Assembly (NCBI GenBank): GCA_937928015.1
Contig: CALFXA010000158.1
Coordinates: forward strand, 1-21,173
Direction of reading: 5' to 3'
Length of the DNA: 21,173 nucleotides
From: an uncultured Anaerolineales bacterium
Lineage (GTDB): Bacteria > Chloroflexota > Anaerolineae > Anaerolineales > Villigracilaceae
The position numbers and the translations under genes are program-made. The notes under the pieces were generated by a model. That model saw only the letters and a list, made by a program, of their open reading frames with translations. It was not told the origin of the DNA and ran no database searches. Positions within the stretch are counted from its first letter, which is position 1, and each line of letters begins with the position of its first letter. This document shows, piece after piece, positions 6,472-15,284 of the stretch.

Positions 6472-7134
6472 ATGAGCCAAATCTGGAATGCCTCCGAATA
6501 CGACCTCTCGCGCCGACGGCTGATCCCGTGCTTCGGGCCCTTCTACACCACCGCCGCGGACCTGGTGGCGACTACCGTTAAATCCGCTCCCGCCCTGCTC
6601 GATCTGGGCGCAGGGACGGGCCTCTTGAGCGAGTTCGTCGCGCGGAGGGTCCAGCCGCGTTCATTGACTCTGCTGGACGAGTCGCCTGAAATGCTGGCCA
6701 AAGCCGAGGTGCGGCTGGCGACATTCCAACCCACCCTGCACATCCAAAAATTCACGGACCCGCTGCCCGCGGGTCCGTTCGATGCGGTGATCTCGGCGCT
6801 GGCCATCCATCACCTCAGTCACGCGGACAAGCGCGACCTGTTCGCGCGCATCCACGCCGTCCTCGCCCCCGGCGGACTCTTCGTCAACGCAGAGCAAATC
6901 CTCGGGCCGACGCCCTGGCACGAGCGCCTCTACAAAGACATGCACCTGAATGGTGCCCGCGCCCTGGGCAGTTCCGCGGACGAGATCCGCGCCGCACAGG
7001 AACGCATGGCCTTCGACCGCTGCGCTCCACTGGCCGACCAACTTGACTGGCTGACAGAAGTGGGCTTCCAGCGTGCGGACTCGTTCTTCCAGTGGTTCCG
7101 CTTTGCGGTGTATGCAGGTTGGAAAAGTAAATGA
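6472..7134 (+). CDS. class I SAM-dependent methyltransferase
   Basis: The 220-residue product shows the class I fold in order: motif I LLDLGAGTGLLSEF (~residues 42-55), an acidic residue after beta-2 (LTLLDESPEML), FDAVISALAIHHL (motif IV region, ~105-117) and LAPGGLFVNAEQIL (~137-150). This is the Methyltransf_25 type that methylates small molecules or lipids. The C-terminal part (SFFQWFRFAVYAGWK) fits members whose tail caps the active site. The substrate is unknown. The start codon has only a weak Shine-Dalgarno sequence. The stop codon lies inside the left arm of a long terminator-like hairpin. The gene may be read from the GNAT promoter, through the repeat between them. Confidence 0.85.
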   Translation: MSQIWNASEYDLSRRRLIPCFGPFYTTAADLVATTVKSAPALLDLGAGTGLLSEFVARRVQPRSLTLLDESPEMLAKAEVRLATFQPTLHIQKFTDPLPAGPFDAVISALAIHHLSHADKRDLFARIHAVLAPGGLFVNAEQILGPTPWHERLYKDMHLNGARALGSSADEIRAAQERMAFDRCAPLADQLDWLTEVGFQRADSFFQWFRFAVYAGWKSK

Positions 7135-7173
7135 TATACGGCTCACGATTGGGAGCCATATATCATTTACTTT
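7127..7173. terminator. bidirectional terminator between convergent genes
   Basis: An 18-base inverted repeat with one mismatch, arms 7127-7144 and 7153-7170, loop of 8 bases. Plus-strand reading is followed by TTTG, minus-strand reading by TTTTCC. It includes the stop codon of the methyltransferase gene and separates the GC-rich host segment from the AT-rich patch. Confidence 0.75.
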
Positions 7174-7195
7174 GTCCAACGAACGTTGGCACTGC

Positions 7196-7741
7196 TTATT
7201 CCAAGGTTTTATTGACTGGTGTTGTAATGGCTGACAATTGTTTTTCGCTCAATCCTAAAGTTAATATCTTAATCCCACCTGTAGAATGAATAACTGTAAT
7301 ACCCAGTTTTTTACCAAGGCGCTGTCGAGCCAGGTTTTCTTTATCAATTTCATCAAGTCTTATTTCAGCCCTATTCCCAAGCCAACCCCATTGTGTCGCA
7401 CCATTTATCTTGTCATTGAAAACTGCCACAATATAATATGGATATATGGCAAGAGCCTGAAACACGCAAATGAGAAGTATTATCTCCGCATAAAAATATA
7501 CATTCTCTTTTTTATAAATCCAAACAATAAGCATAGTTGGAATATAAAAAGCCAGAAAGTAAATAAACCACGCGAGAGCAAATCTGGCTTTATCTGGCTT
7601 TACCATACGCGCGCCTACAAAAGCATTTAATCTGTTTGCGTTTTGCTTGTAACTAAAATAGTTTACGACTATCAAAAATACAATTAAACCAGTGGTCAAA
7701 CAAAATGTAATCATTGTCGTTGTTTGCAAAAATGTATCCAT
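7196..7741 (-). CDS. hypothetical three-helix membrane protein
   Basis: The 181-residue product has three strongly hydrophobic stretches: residues ~10-30, ~52-75 and ~80-105 (ending in AIYPYYIVAVF). A charged C-terminal region of about 75 residues follows (EIRLDEIDKENLARQRLGKK). I do not recognise a family. Base composition is clearly more AT-rich than in the host genes on both sides, which suggests a different origin. It is the last of a row of minus-strand ORFs and ends before the shared terminator. A Shine-Dalgarno-like AGGAAGGA lies upstream of the ATG at somewhat long spacing. Confidence 0.65.
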   Translation of the reverse strand: MDTFLQTTTMITFCLTTGLIVFLIVVNYFSYKQNANRLNAFVGARMVKPDKARFALAWFIYFLAFYIPTMLIVWIYKKENVYFYAEIILLICVFQALAIYPYYIVAVFNDKINGATQWGWLGNRAEIRLDEIDKENLARQRLGKKLGITVIHSTGGIKILTLGLSEKQLSAITTPVNKTLE

Positions 7742-7792
7742 CAGTTTTCAATTCCTTCCTATTTTCGAGCTTATATGTCGCATACATGCCAG

Positions 7793-8234
7793 TCAATCAG
7801 TATTTTCCTGGCCTTCCTCTTTATCTGAAGATGAATCTTCAGGTGGATAAAAATCCAAGCCGCAGTTTGGGCATACTTTCGCATCTATTGGAACCGTTGT
7901 TTCGCAATTGATACATTCGAAACTATTTTGGTCTGTCTCTTGATACGGTCCGCTCAGATTATATGGGGTGAATGTGCTGTTTTTTTTCTTGCAAAGAAGT
8001 ATTTTCTTCACCTTGTGCATAAGCGTAGAATTCCAGATGTCCGCAATTTGTACAGCGATAAGCAGTAATGGGATATTCTGCCTTACCATCTAGGTTCAAT
8101 CCATTATCCCAAAATGATTCTTTGGGTTTTCCTTCTACCCATTGGCTCACGGAGAGGGCATAATAATAACCCGTTTCCAAAACGAAACCTACTGAAGTCG
8201 GGTTGCCGCATTTGCTACACTTCATTTTTTCCAT
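7793..8234 (-). pseudogene. double zinc-ribbon protein, split by one-base frameshift
   Basis: Two overlapping frames together read as one protein. The upstream part starts at the ATG at 8234 (GAGG upstream) and holds MKCSKCGNPTS and YRCTNCGHLEFYAYAQ, a four-cysteine zinc ribbon. It then runs into eight T (plus strand, 7980-7987), after which the frame closes at 7959. The other frame continues with FECINCETTVPIDAKVCPNC, a second four-cysteine ribbon, and ends with an acidic tail. Removing one base from the run joins the halves into about 145 residues. Zinc ribbons of this sort bind nucleic acid or proteins, but the function is unknown. It could be a true pseudogene, a transcriptional slippage gene, or a sequencing error. 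A second homopolymer break lies 700 bases away. Confidence 0.6.
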
Positions 8235-8440
8235 TTGAAATGACCTCAATCAAATAGCTTAGATTGATGACGAGAAAAGTGTCGAGCAACTTATTTTACC
8301 TGCGCTGGGGCAGTGGACCGCAAAGCCGTCCAGCCAGAAAAAGGCTAAGTCGTGGAAAGCTACTTAAAATGTGCGCAGAATCCACGCAGTCCGCTGGCAC
8401 ACCGCGCCGATGAGCAGGCCATAGAAAGTGAAGGAGATTT
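8235..8440. other. intergenic stretch in the AT-rich patch
   Basis: About 200 bases with no convincing full-length gene. The part at ~8300-8430 is richer in GC than its surroundings and carries only a short frame (see 8364-8447). No tRNA, hairpin terminator or repeat was found. It may be remnant DNA from the decay of a larger gene. Confidence 0.4.
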
Positions 8441-8447
8441 TCTTCAT
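8364..8447 (-). pseudogene. possible truncated membrane-protein start
   Basis: An ATG at 8447 overlaps the TGA of the previous frame and begins MKKISFTFYGLLIGAV, a typical start of a membrane or exported protein. The frame closes after 27 residues. GGAG lies inside the frame rather than before it. It may be a fragment of a gene whose rest was lost into the following non-coding stretch, or chance. Confidence 0.25.
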
Positions 8448-8697
8448 TTCAACTTATTGAGCAGCTTTTGAAGTAAAAAAGTATCAAACAGCAAACATGT
8501 AACCACTGAAAAACAAAAGAGAAAGATCCCTAATATCCATGACATGAAGATAGCGTCATCCAAAATATACTCAAGAGGTGGCGCAAGTGGATCGGTGGTG
8601 TATGCCACAAAGAAAGCATGGCTACCCAGGTATGACAAGGCCACACTAATAAGGATATAAAAAAATACTTGATTATTTTGCTTTGCCCATTTTTCAT
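8444..8697 (-). pseudogene. small two-helix membrane protein, probably frameshifted at a homopolymer
   Basis: The clear frame runs from a GTG at 8644 to a stop at 8444 (66 residues; helix IFMSWILGIFLFCFSVVTCL). Upstream of the GTG the same frame stays open and adds VFFYILISVALSYLG, a first membrane helix, but has no usable start codon. An ATG at 8697 in another frame reads MKNGQSKIIKYFF and meets this frame at seven A (plus strand, 8659-8665). Adding one base there gives an 84-residue protein with two helices. No family is recognised. The alternative is that the 66-residue frame is used as it stands. Confidence 0.4.
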
Positions 8698-8805
8698 TTC
8701 ATATCTTCACTTCTCTGTCGCGTCTTGCCACAAACCGTGTTGGCTGGCGTTTTACCGAACTCCGACCGTTGAATGAAATTCCTCCTCTTCACTTTATTAC
8801 CTAGA

Positions 8806-9336
8806 CTAAGGATAGCAAATTCGGGGAGCGTCATAATCAGCAGGAGATTCACAAATCTTATCCCAGTCGTTTATTTTCCATTGTGCTCCGTTGTATATGA
8901 CTATGGCATTCTCGATACCTAGGTAGGAATTATTGTTATAACAAAAATACGATGAACCAACCCTAGTCATGTTATTTTCAATAGTGCCGTACCCACTACT
9001 CCCTCCTGCATAGGGTTCGACAAGAACGCCAAACCCTAAGCGCCAATCAGGTGGACAATCAAAGGGCTTATGATGTGAGATAGTCACCCATTTTTCCAGA
9101 CGCTCACGTTGTTCGGGGATAATTAGCTCCTTTGCAAGATCAAGGTCGTCTATTCGCAAGGCATAAATAAATACATCTACAACATCTCCTGGGTCGTCAG
9201 AATTGATCCGCTGCAATTGAGATTCACGAAATTGCTTATTAGCCTGCGCAGCATGAACAGTAATTGCGATTGCAATAAAGAAAAAAATAGCTATCAATGT
9301 CAATAAAAACCGTTTTAGATTCAAGGAGATTAGCAT
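8806..9336 (-). CDS. hypothetical exported or membrane-anchored protein
   Basis: The 176-residue product starts with a basic N-terminus and a long hydrophobic helix (residues ~10-29) ending in VHAAQA, which may be a signal peptide or an anchor. The following ~145 residues contain a segment that reads like an NTF2/DUF4878-type region (DPGDVVDVFIYALRIDDLDL, then AKELIIPEQRERL), and four cysteines (FDCPPDW, SYFCYNN, KICES, RICYP) that could form disulfides outside the cell. The family assignment is tentative. The gene has its own promoter-like element and lies upstream of the broken small genes on the same strand. Base composition is AT-rich like the rest of this patch. Confidence 0.65.
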   Translation of the reverse strand: MLISLNLKRFLLTLIAIFFFIAIAITVHAAQANKQFRESQLQRINSDDPGDVVDVFIYALRIDDLDLAKELIIPEQRERLEKWVTISHHKPFDCPPDWRLGFGVLVEPYAGGSSGYGTIENNMTRVGSSYFCYNNNSYLGIENAIVIYNGAQWKINDWDKICESPADYDAPRICYP

Positions 9337-9363
9337 GTGAACTCTATTGTCAGCTAATTAGCA

Positions 9364-9392
9364 ATTATACGGCCACTCACCACATAATTTAA
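9364..9392 (-). promoter_or_regulatory. promoter of the exported protein gene
   Basis: On the minus strand TTAAAT (9387-9392) and TATAAT (9364-9369) are separated by 17 bases, 27 bases before the ATG at 9336. The -10 box is a perfect match; the -35 box is weak. Confidence 0.5.
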
Positions 9393-9415
9393 GTAGAGCA
9401 TAACCCCAAGCCAAC

Positions 9416-9445
9416 AAAAAAACGCCCTTGAAGGGCGTTTTTCCT
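9416..9445. terminator. terminator of the ATP synthase/mreB-like transcript
   Basis: AACGCCC (9421-9427) and GGGCGTT (9433-9439) with loop TTGAA form a stem that is followed by a run of T on both strands (seven on the minus strand). It lies directly after the stop codon of the mreB-like gene and closes the minus-strand operon. Confidence 0.9.
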
Positions 9446-9447
9446 CT

Positions 9448-10455
9448 TTACACTTGCGGCAGGTTACGGCGCAGCACGTTCAACATGCTGAAACTCTTCA
9501 TCGCGCCTTCCACCACGCAGGTCATCGGGTTGTCCACCAAATAAGCGGGGATGCCGAGCGACTTGGTCAACAGTTTGTCCACGCCGCGCAGGAGCGCGCC
9601 ACCGCCGCACAGGGCCACGCCGCGGTCGATGATATCGGCCACCAGCTCGGGCGGAGTCTTCTCCAGCACGCGGCGGCCCGTCTCGACAATCTGCTTGAGC
9701 GGGTCCTGCAGGGCCTCGACGATCTCGCCCGTCGTCAGCGTGATCGGACGCGGCAGACCCGTTACCTGGTCCTGACCCTGGACCTCCATGCTGTTTTCCG
9801 TGTCCTGCGGCACCGCCGCCCCGATGCGGACCTTGAGCTGTTCCGCCGTGGCGGGGCCGACGATCACGCCGTATTTGCGGCGCGTGTAGTTGACGATGGC
9901 CTCGTCCAGGTCCATGCCGCCCAGACGCAGCGTTTCCGCCGAGACGATGCCGTACATGGCCATGACGGCCGCTTCCGTGCATCCGCCCCCCAGCGAGATG
10001 ACCATGTTACCCGAGGGCGAATTGATCGGCAGGTCAATACCCAAAGCTGCCGCCAGCGGCTGCTGGATCAGGAAAGCCTCGCGGCTGCCCGCTTCGAGCA
10101 CAGCCTCGTACACCGCTCGGCGCTCCACACTGGTCACGCCGTACGGAACGGAGATCATCACGCGCGGACGGATGAAACGCATCGATCCGCTGGCGTGCTG
10201 GAGCAGGTATTGCAGCATGATCTCGGTGATCTCGTAATCGGCCACCACGCCGTTCTTGAGCGGGCGGGCCACCTCGATGCTGTCGGGCACGCGGCCAAAC
10301 ATATCGCGTGCTTCCTGTCCCACGGCCACCATCTTCTTCTCGTCCACGTCGATGGCGACGATGGTCGGCTCCTGCATGACGACCTGTGGGCCGTCTGCCA
10401 GGCGGGTGAACATGGTCCCCAGGTCGATGCCCAGGTCTTTCGAAAAAACGGCCAA
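9448..10455 (-). CDS. MreB paralogue lacking both catalytic residues (probable pseudo-ATPase)
   Basis: The 335-residue product has normal MreB length and collinear actin-fold motifs: phosphate-1 GIDLGTMFTRL (residues 9-19), RPLKNGVVADYE (64-75), PRVMISVPYGVTSVERRAV, phosphate-2 region MVISLGGGCTEAAV (151-164) and adenosine-type CGGGALLRGVDKLL. MreB forms membrane-bound filaments that guide wall synthesis. In typical MreB the segment reads IEEPMAA, then DIGGGT 22 residues later; the Glu and Asp are the hydrolysis residues. Here they are Gln132 (IQQPLAA) and Ser154. TTG at 10455 is the likely start, with TAGGT just upstream. It lies 6 bases after the atpC stop, so it is probably co-transcribed with the F1 genes. 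It may act as a nucleotide-binding scaffold or modifier of another MreB; that is inference. Confidence 0.85.
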   Translation of the reverse strand: MAVFSKDLGIDLGTMFTRLADGPQVVMQEPTIVAIDVDEKKMVAVGQEARDMFGRVPDSIEVARPLKNGVVADYEITEIMLQYLLQHASGSMRFIRPRVMISVPYGVTSVERRAVYEAVLEAGSREAFLIQQPLAAALGIDLPINSPSGNMVISLGGGCTEAAVMAMYGIVSAETLRLGGMDLDEAIVNYTRRKYGVIVGPATAEQLKVRIGAAVPQDTENSMEVQGQDQVTGLPRPITLTTGEIVEALQDPLKQIVETGRRVLEKTPPELVADIIDRGVALCGGGALLRGVDKLLTKSLGIPAYLVDNPMTCVVEGAMKSFSMLNVLRRNLPQV

Positions 10456-10461
10456 TTTGAC

Positions 10462-10899
10462 CTACGATTCAGAATAAGGGGCGCGTCCGCTCTTGCGGTA
10501 GCGGCGGGCAGCATCCAGGCGAAGATTTGAACGGCGCAGGGCCGCTTCCATAGCGAGATAGGCGTCGCTGTCGGCGGGAGCCCCCTTGGCCAGCACCTCT
10601 TCGGCGCGCTTGCGGGCGGCCTCCGCGCGGGCCACGTCGATCTCCTCGACGTTTTCCGCGGCGTCGGCCAGGATGGTGACGATGTCGGGCTGGACCTCGG
10701 CCACCCCGCCCGCCACGGAAAAGACATCTTCCTTGCCGCCGCGGCGGACCTTGATCACGCCGTACTTGAGCGTGGTCAGGACGGGAGCATGTTTGGGCAG
10801 AATGCCCATCTCGCCGCCCGCGCCCGGCAGCACAACAATGTCCACGTCGCCGGTGAACACGGTGCGGTCTTGCGAAACGATTTCACAACGAATGGTCAT
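10462..10899 (-). CDS. atpC: ATP synthase F1 epsilon subunit
   Basis: The product (145 residues from ATG at 10899) matches the epsilon family: a beta-barrel domain with IRCEIVSQDRTVFTGDVDIV, then GEMGILPKHAPVLTTLKYG, and AGGVAEVQPDIVTILAD, followed by a two-helix C-terminal domain (IDVARAEAARKRAEEVL) that can inhibit the enzyme. Epsilon sits on the central stalk and couples F0 rotation to F1 while regulating ATP hydrolysis. A second ATG at 10911 would add four residues (MDVT). I prefer 10899 because family members usually begin just before the IRCEIV-like strand, but neither has a clear Shine-Dalgarno sequence. The region upstream is a palindromic repeat rather than the tight spacing usual after atpD. 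Confidence 0.93.
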   Translation of the reverse strand: MTIRCEIVSQDRTVFTGDVDIVVLPGAGGEMGILPKHAPVLTTLKYGVIKVRRGGKEDVFSVAGGVAEVQPDIVTILADAAENVEEIDVARAEAARKRAEEVLAKGAPADSDAYLAMEAALRRSNLRLDAARRYRKSGRAPYSES

Positions 10900-10911
10900 G
10901 GTCACATCCAT

Positions 10912-10976
10912 GTCACTGCGAGCAGGCGAAGCAATCTCTACCTTGACGAGGAGATTGCCTCGGCCTCGCAGGGACG
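10912..10976. repeat. palindromic dispersed-type repeat between atpD and atpC
   Basis: Arms 10912-10938 and 10951-10976 are inverted copies with a small bulge: GCAATCTC faces GAGATTGC and CTGCGAG faces CTCGCAG. The pattern of TGCGAG followed by GAAGCAATCTC resembles intergenic palindromes that I recall from Chloroflexota and Dehalococcoidia genomes. It lies inside an operon and would form a strong hairpin in the mRNA. Confidence 0.7.
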
Positions 10977-10982
10977 ATAATC

Positions 10983-12398
<1,416 letters not shown>

Positions 12399-13289
12399 TT
12401 ATTTCGCGGCGAGCGCTTCCGCGCCGCCCACAATGTCTAGGATGTCGTTGGTGATCGCCTGCTGGCGCACCTTGTTGTAAGCCAGTTGCAGAGCGCCGAC
12501 CAATTCCTTGGCGTTATCGGTGGCGTTGCGCATGGCGATCATGCGTGCGGCATGTTCGCTGGCCTGCGATTCGAGCACGGCCTGATAGACCTGTAAAGCC
12601 GTGAAGCGCGGGATGATCTCGTCGAGGATCTCGCGCTGGTCGGGCTCGTATTCGTATGCCGCGGCGGGACCGTTGTGCGGTTCGAAGTCCACCACACGCC
12701 CCTCCCCGCTGCTGACTTCCAGCGGCAGGAGTTTCTTCATCGTGGCGACCTGTCGGCCCATGTTGATGAAGTCGGTGTAGATCAGATAGACCTCATCCAC
12801 CTCACCCTTGAGGAAATCGTCCACGGCCATACGGCCCACGGCGGAGACGTCCGCAAAGGCGGGCGCGGCGGGCAGATTGCTGAAGTCGGCGATGACCTGT
12901 TTGCGGCGGCGAATGAGCAAGTCGCGGCCCTTGCGTCCCACGGCAATGTACTTGACGGGCAGGCGATACTGGTCGAAGCGCTGGGCCACGTAACGGATGA
13001 CGTTCGTGTTGTACGCGCCTGCCAAACCGCGGTCACCCGTCAGCACGATGACGAGGGCATTCTTGGGGTCGGGACGTTCCGTCAGCAACGGATGCAGGCT
13101 GTGGCGTCCGGGCTGGGCCGCCACGTGGGTCAACACCTGCCAGGCCTTGGTCGCGTAGGAGCGGGTCGCCGTCACAGCCTGGACCGCCTTGCGGACCTTG
13201 GCCGCGCTGACCGCCTCCAGAGCGCGCGTCACCTGGGAGATGTTCTTGACACTTTTGATGCGAAGACGCATCTCGCGTGCGGATGCCAT
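12399..13289 (-). CDS. atpG: ATP synthase F1 gamma subunit
   Basis: The 296-residue product begins with the classical gamma N-terminal helix (REMRLRIKSVKNISQVTRAL, then EAVSAAKVRKA) and ends with the matching C-terminal helix (SEHAARMIAMRNATDNAKEL, then LAYNKVRQQAITNDILDIVG). The middle has LVIVLTGDRGLAGAYN. These two helices form the coiled-coil shaft that turns inside the alpha3beta3 ring. The ATG at 13289 lies 3 bases after the atpA stop; a second in-frame ATG seven codons later (MRLRIK) is an alternative start. The length is normal, and the context (atpA before, atpD after) confirms the assignment. Confidence 0.97.
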   Translation of the reverse strand: MASAREMRLRIKSVKNISQVTRALEAVSAAKVRKAVQAVTATRSYATKAWQVLTHVAAQPGRHSLHPLLTERPDPKNALVIVLTGDRGLAGAYNTNVIRYVAQRFDQYRLPVKYIAVGRKGRDLLIRRRKQVIADFSNLPAAPAFADVSAVGRMAVDDFLKGEVDEVYLIYTDFINMGRQVATMKKLLPLEVSSGEGRVVDFEPHNGPAAAYEYEPDQREILDEIIPRFTALQVYQAVLESQASEHAARMIAMRNATDNAKELVGALQLAYNKVRQQAITNDILDIVGGAEALAAK

Positions 13290-13292
13290 GGG

Positions 13293-14957
<1,665 letters not shown>

Positions 14958-14987
14958 TTCGCCTCCACGCCGGGGTTTGGGAATTTG

Positions 14988-15000
14988 CTGCCTTTGGCAG
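14988..15000 (-). other. small hairpin in the atpA leader
   Basis: CTGCC (14988-14992) pairs with GGCAG (14996-15000) around TTT, about 30 bases before the atpA start codon. It is the nearest of three hairpins in the leader and could affect ribosome access; it may equally be neutral. Confidence 0.35.
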
Positions 15001-15031
15001 TCTTCATGAACACGGATTTTATGTGCAATAA

Positions 15032-15054
15032 CCCGGATAAGCGTCTTATCCGGG
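15032..15054. terminator. strong hairpin between the small ORF and atpA, possible terminator
   Basis: CCCGGATAAG (15032-15041) and CTTATCCGGG (15045-15054) form a perfect 10-bp stem with a 3-base loop. Minus-strand reading is followed by TTATTG, a weak T tail, so it may stop part of the transcription that enters from the small ORF. Plus-strand reading is followed by CCCTGCTTTTTA. Confidence 0.45.
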
Positions 15055-15063
15055 CCCTGCTTT

Positions 15064-15174
15064 TTATGCGTCTGCCGCTCTCGTGAGCGGGCGTACAAGC
15101 GTGCCAATGATACCTGAAACGATACCAGTTGTCCAGTTATAAATCTCGCCGGCATAGAAGAACAGGCCGTCCAT
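15064..15174 (-). CDS. candidate 36-residue hydrophobic small protein before atpA
   Basis: An ATG at 15174 opens 36 codons ending in TAA at 15064. The peptide begins [20 protein letters not shown] and continues [16 protein letters not shown]: mostly hydrophobic, with a positively charged C-terminal part, like many small membrane-associated proteins. AAAGGA (plus-strand 15186-15191 complement) lies 11 bases upstream, slightly far. A promoter-like pair (15236-15263) precedes it and a strong hairpin follows 10 bases after the stop. No homologue is known to me. An overlapping promoter candidate for atpA inside it (15107-15135) is an argument against coding. It is too short for any F0 subunit. Confidence 0.35.
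   Translation of the reverse strand: MDGLFFYAGEIYNWTTGIVSGIIGTLVRPLTRAADA
15075..15090 (-). other. hairpin near the atpA transcription start
   Basis: CCGCTC (15075-15080) and GAGCGG (15085-15090) pair around TCGT. If transcription starts near 15100 this would be the 5'-terminal stem of the atpA mRNA, a position often linked to mRNA stability. Confidence 0.35.
15107..15135 (-). promoter_or_regulatory. promoter candidate for the atpA operon
   Basis: On the minus strand TGGACA (15130-15135) and TATCAT (15107-15112) are separated by 17 bases. Transcription would start near 15100, giving a leader of about 140 bases. The pair lies within the candidate small ORF. Confidence 0.5.
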
Positions 15175-15215
15175 TCTTTTAATCGTCCTTTAACCCCTAT
15201 TCTGGCCTGTTTCCC

Positions 15216-15243
15216 TTGAAATATGTTCGATTTGTACTATACT
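15216..15243 (+). promoter_or_regulatory. promoter of the ATP-grasp ligase gene
   Basis: TTGAAA (15216-15221) and TATACT (15238-15243) are separated by 16 bases, 41 bases before the ATG at 15285. Confidence 0.65.
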
Positions 15244-15263
15244 TGGCAGCGTTTTAATTCAAA
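15236..15263 (-). promoter_or_regulatory. divergent minus-strand promoter candidate
   Basis: On the minus strand TTTGAA (15258-15263) and TATAGT (15236-15241) are separated by 16 bases. The -10 box shares the sequence GTACTATAC with the plus-strand -10 box, so the two promoters would overlap and exclude each other. It would serve the candidate small ORF and perhaps atpA. Confidence 0.4.
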
Positions 15264-15284
15264 AACACACAGGAGCAACCACCC

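Noticed and set aside
8300..8430. Possible small RNA or tRNA-like element in the AT-rich patch
   Set aside because: I could not fold a cloverleaf or find promoter and terminator for it.
9454..10530. Long open frame on the plus strand opposite the mreB-like gene
   Set aside because: It is antisense to a recognisable gene, rich in His, Arg and Asp in the way of GC-rich shadow frames, and has no domain.
14958..15155. N-terminal extension of atpA by 66 residues
   Set aside because: The extra part is basic and unlike alpha subunits, covers hairpins, and a GGAGG stands directly before the ATG at 14957.
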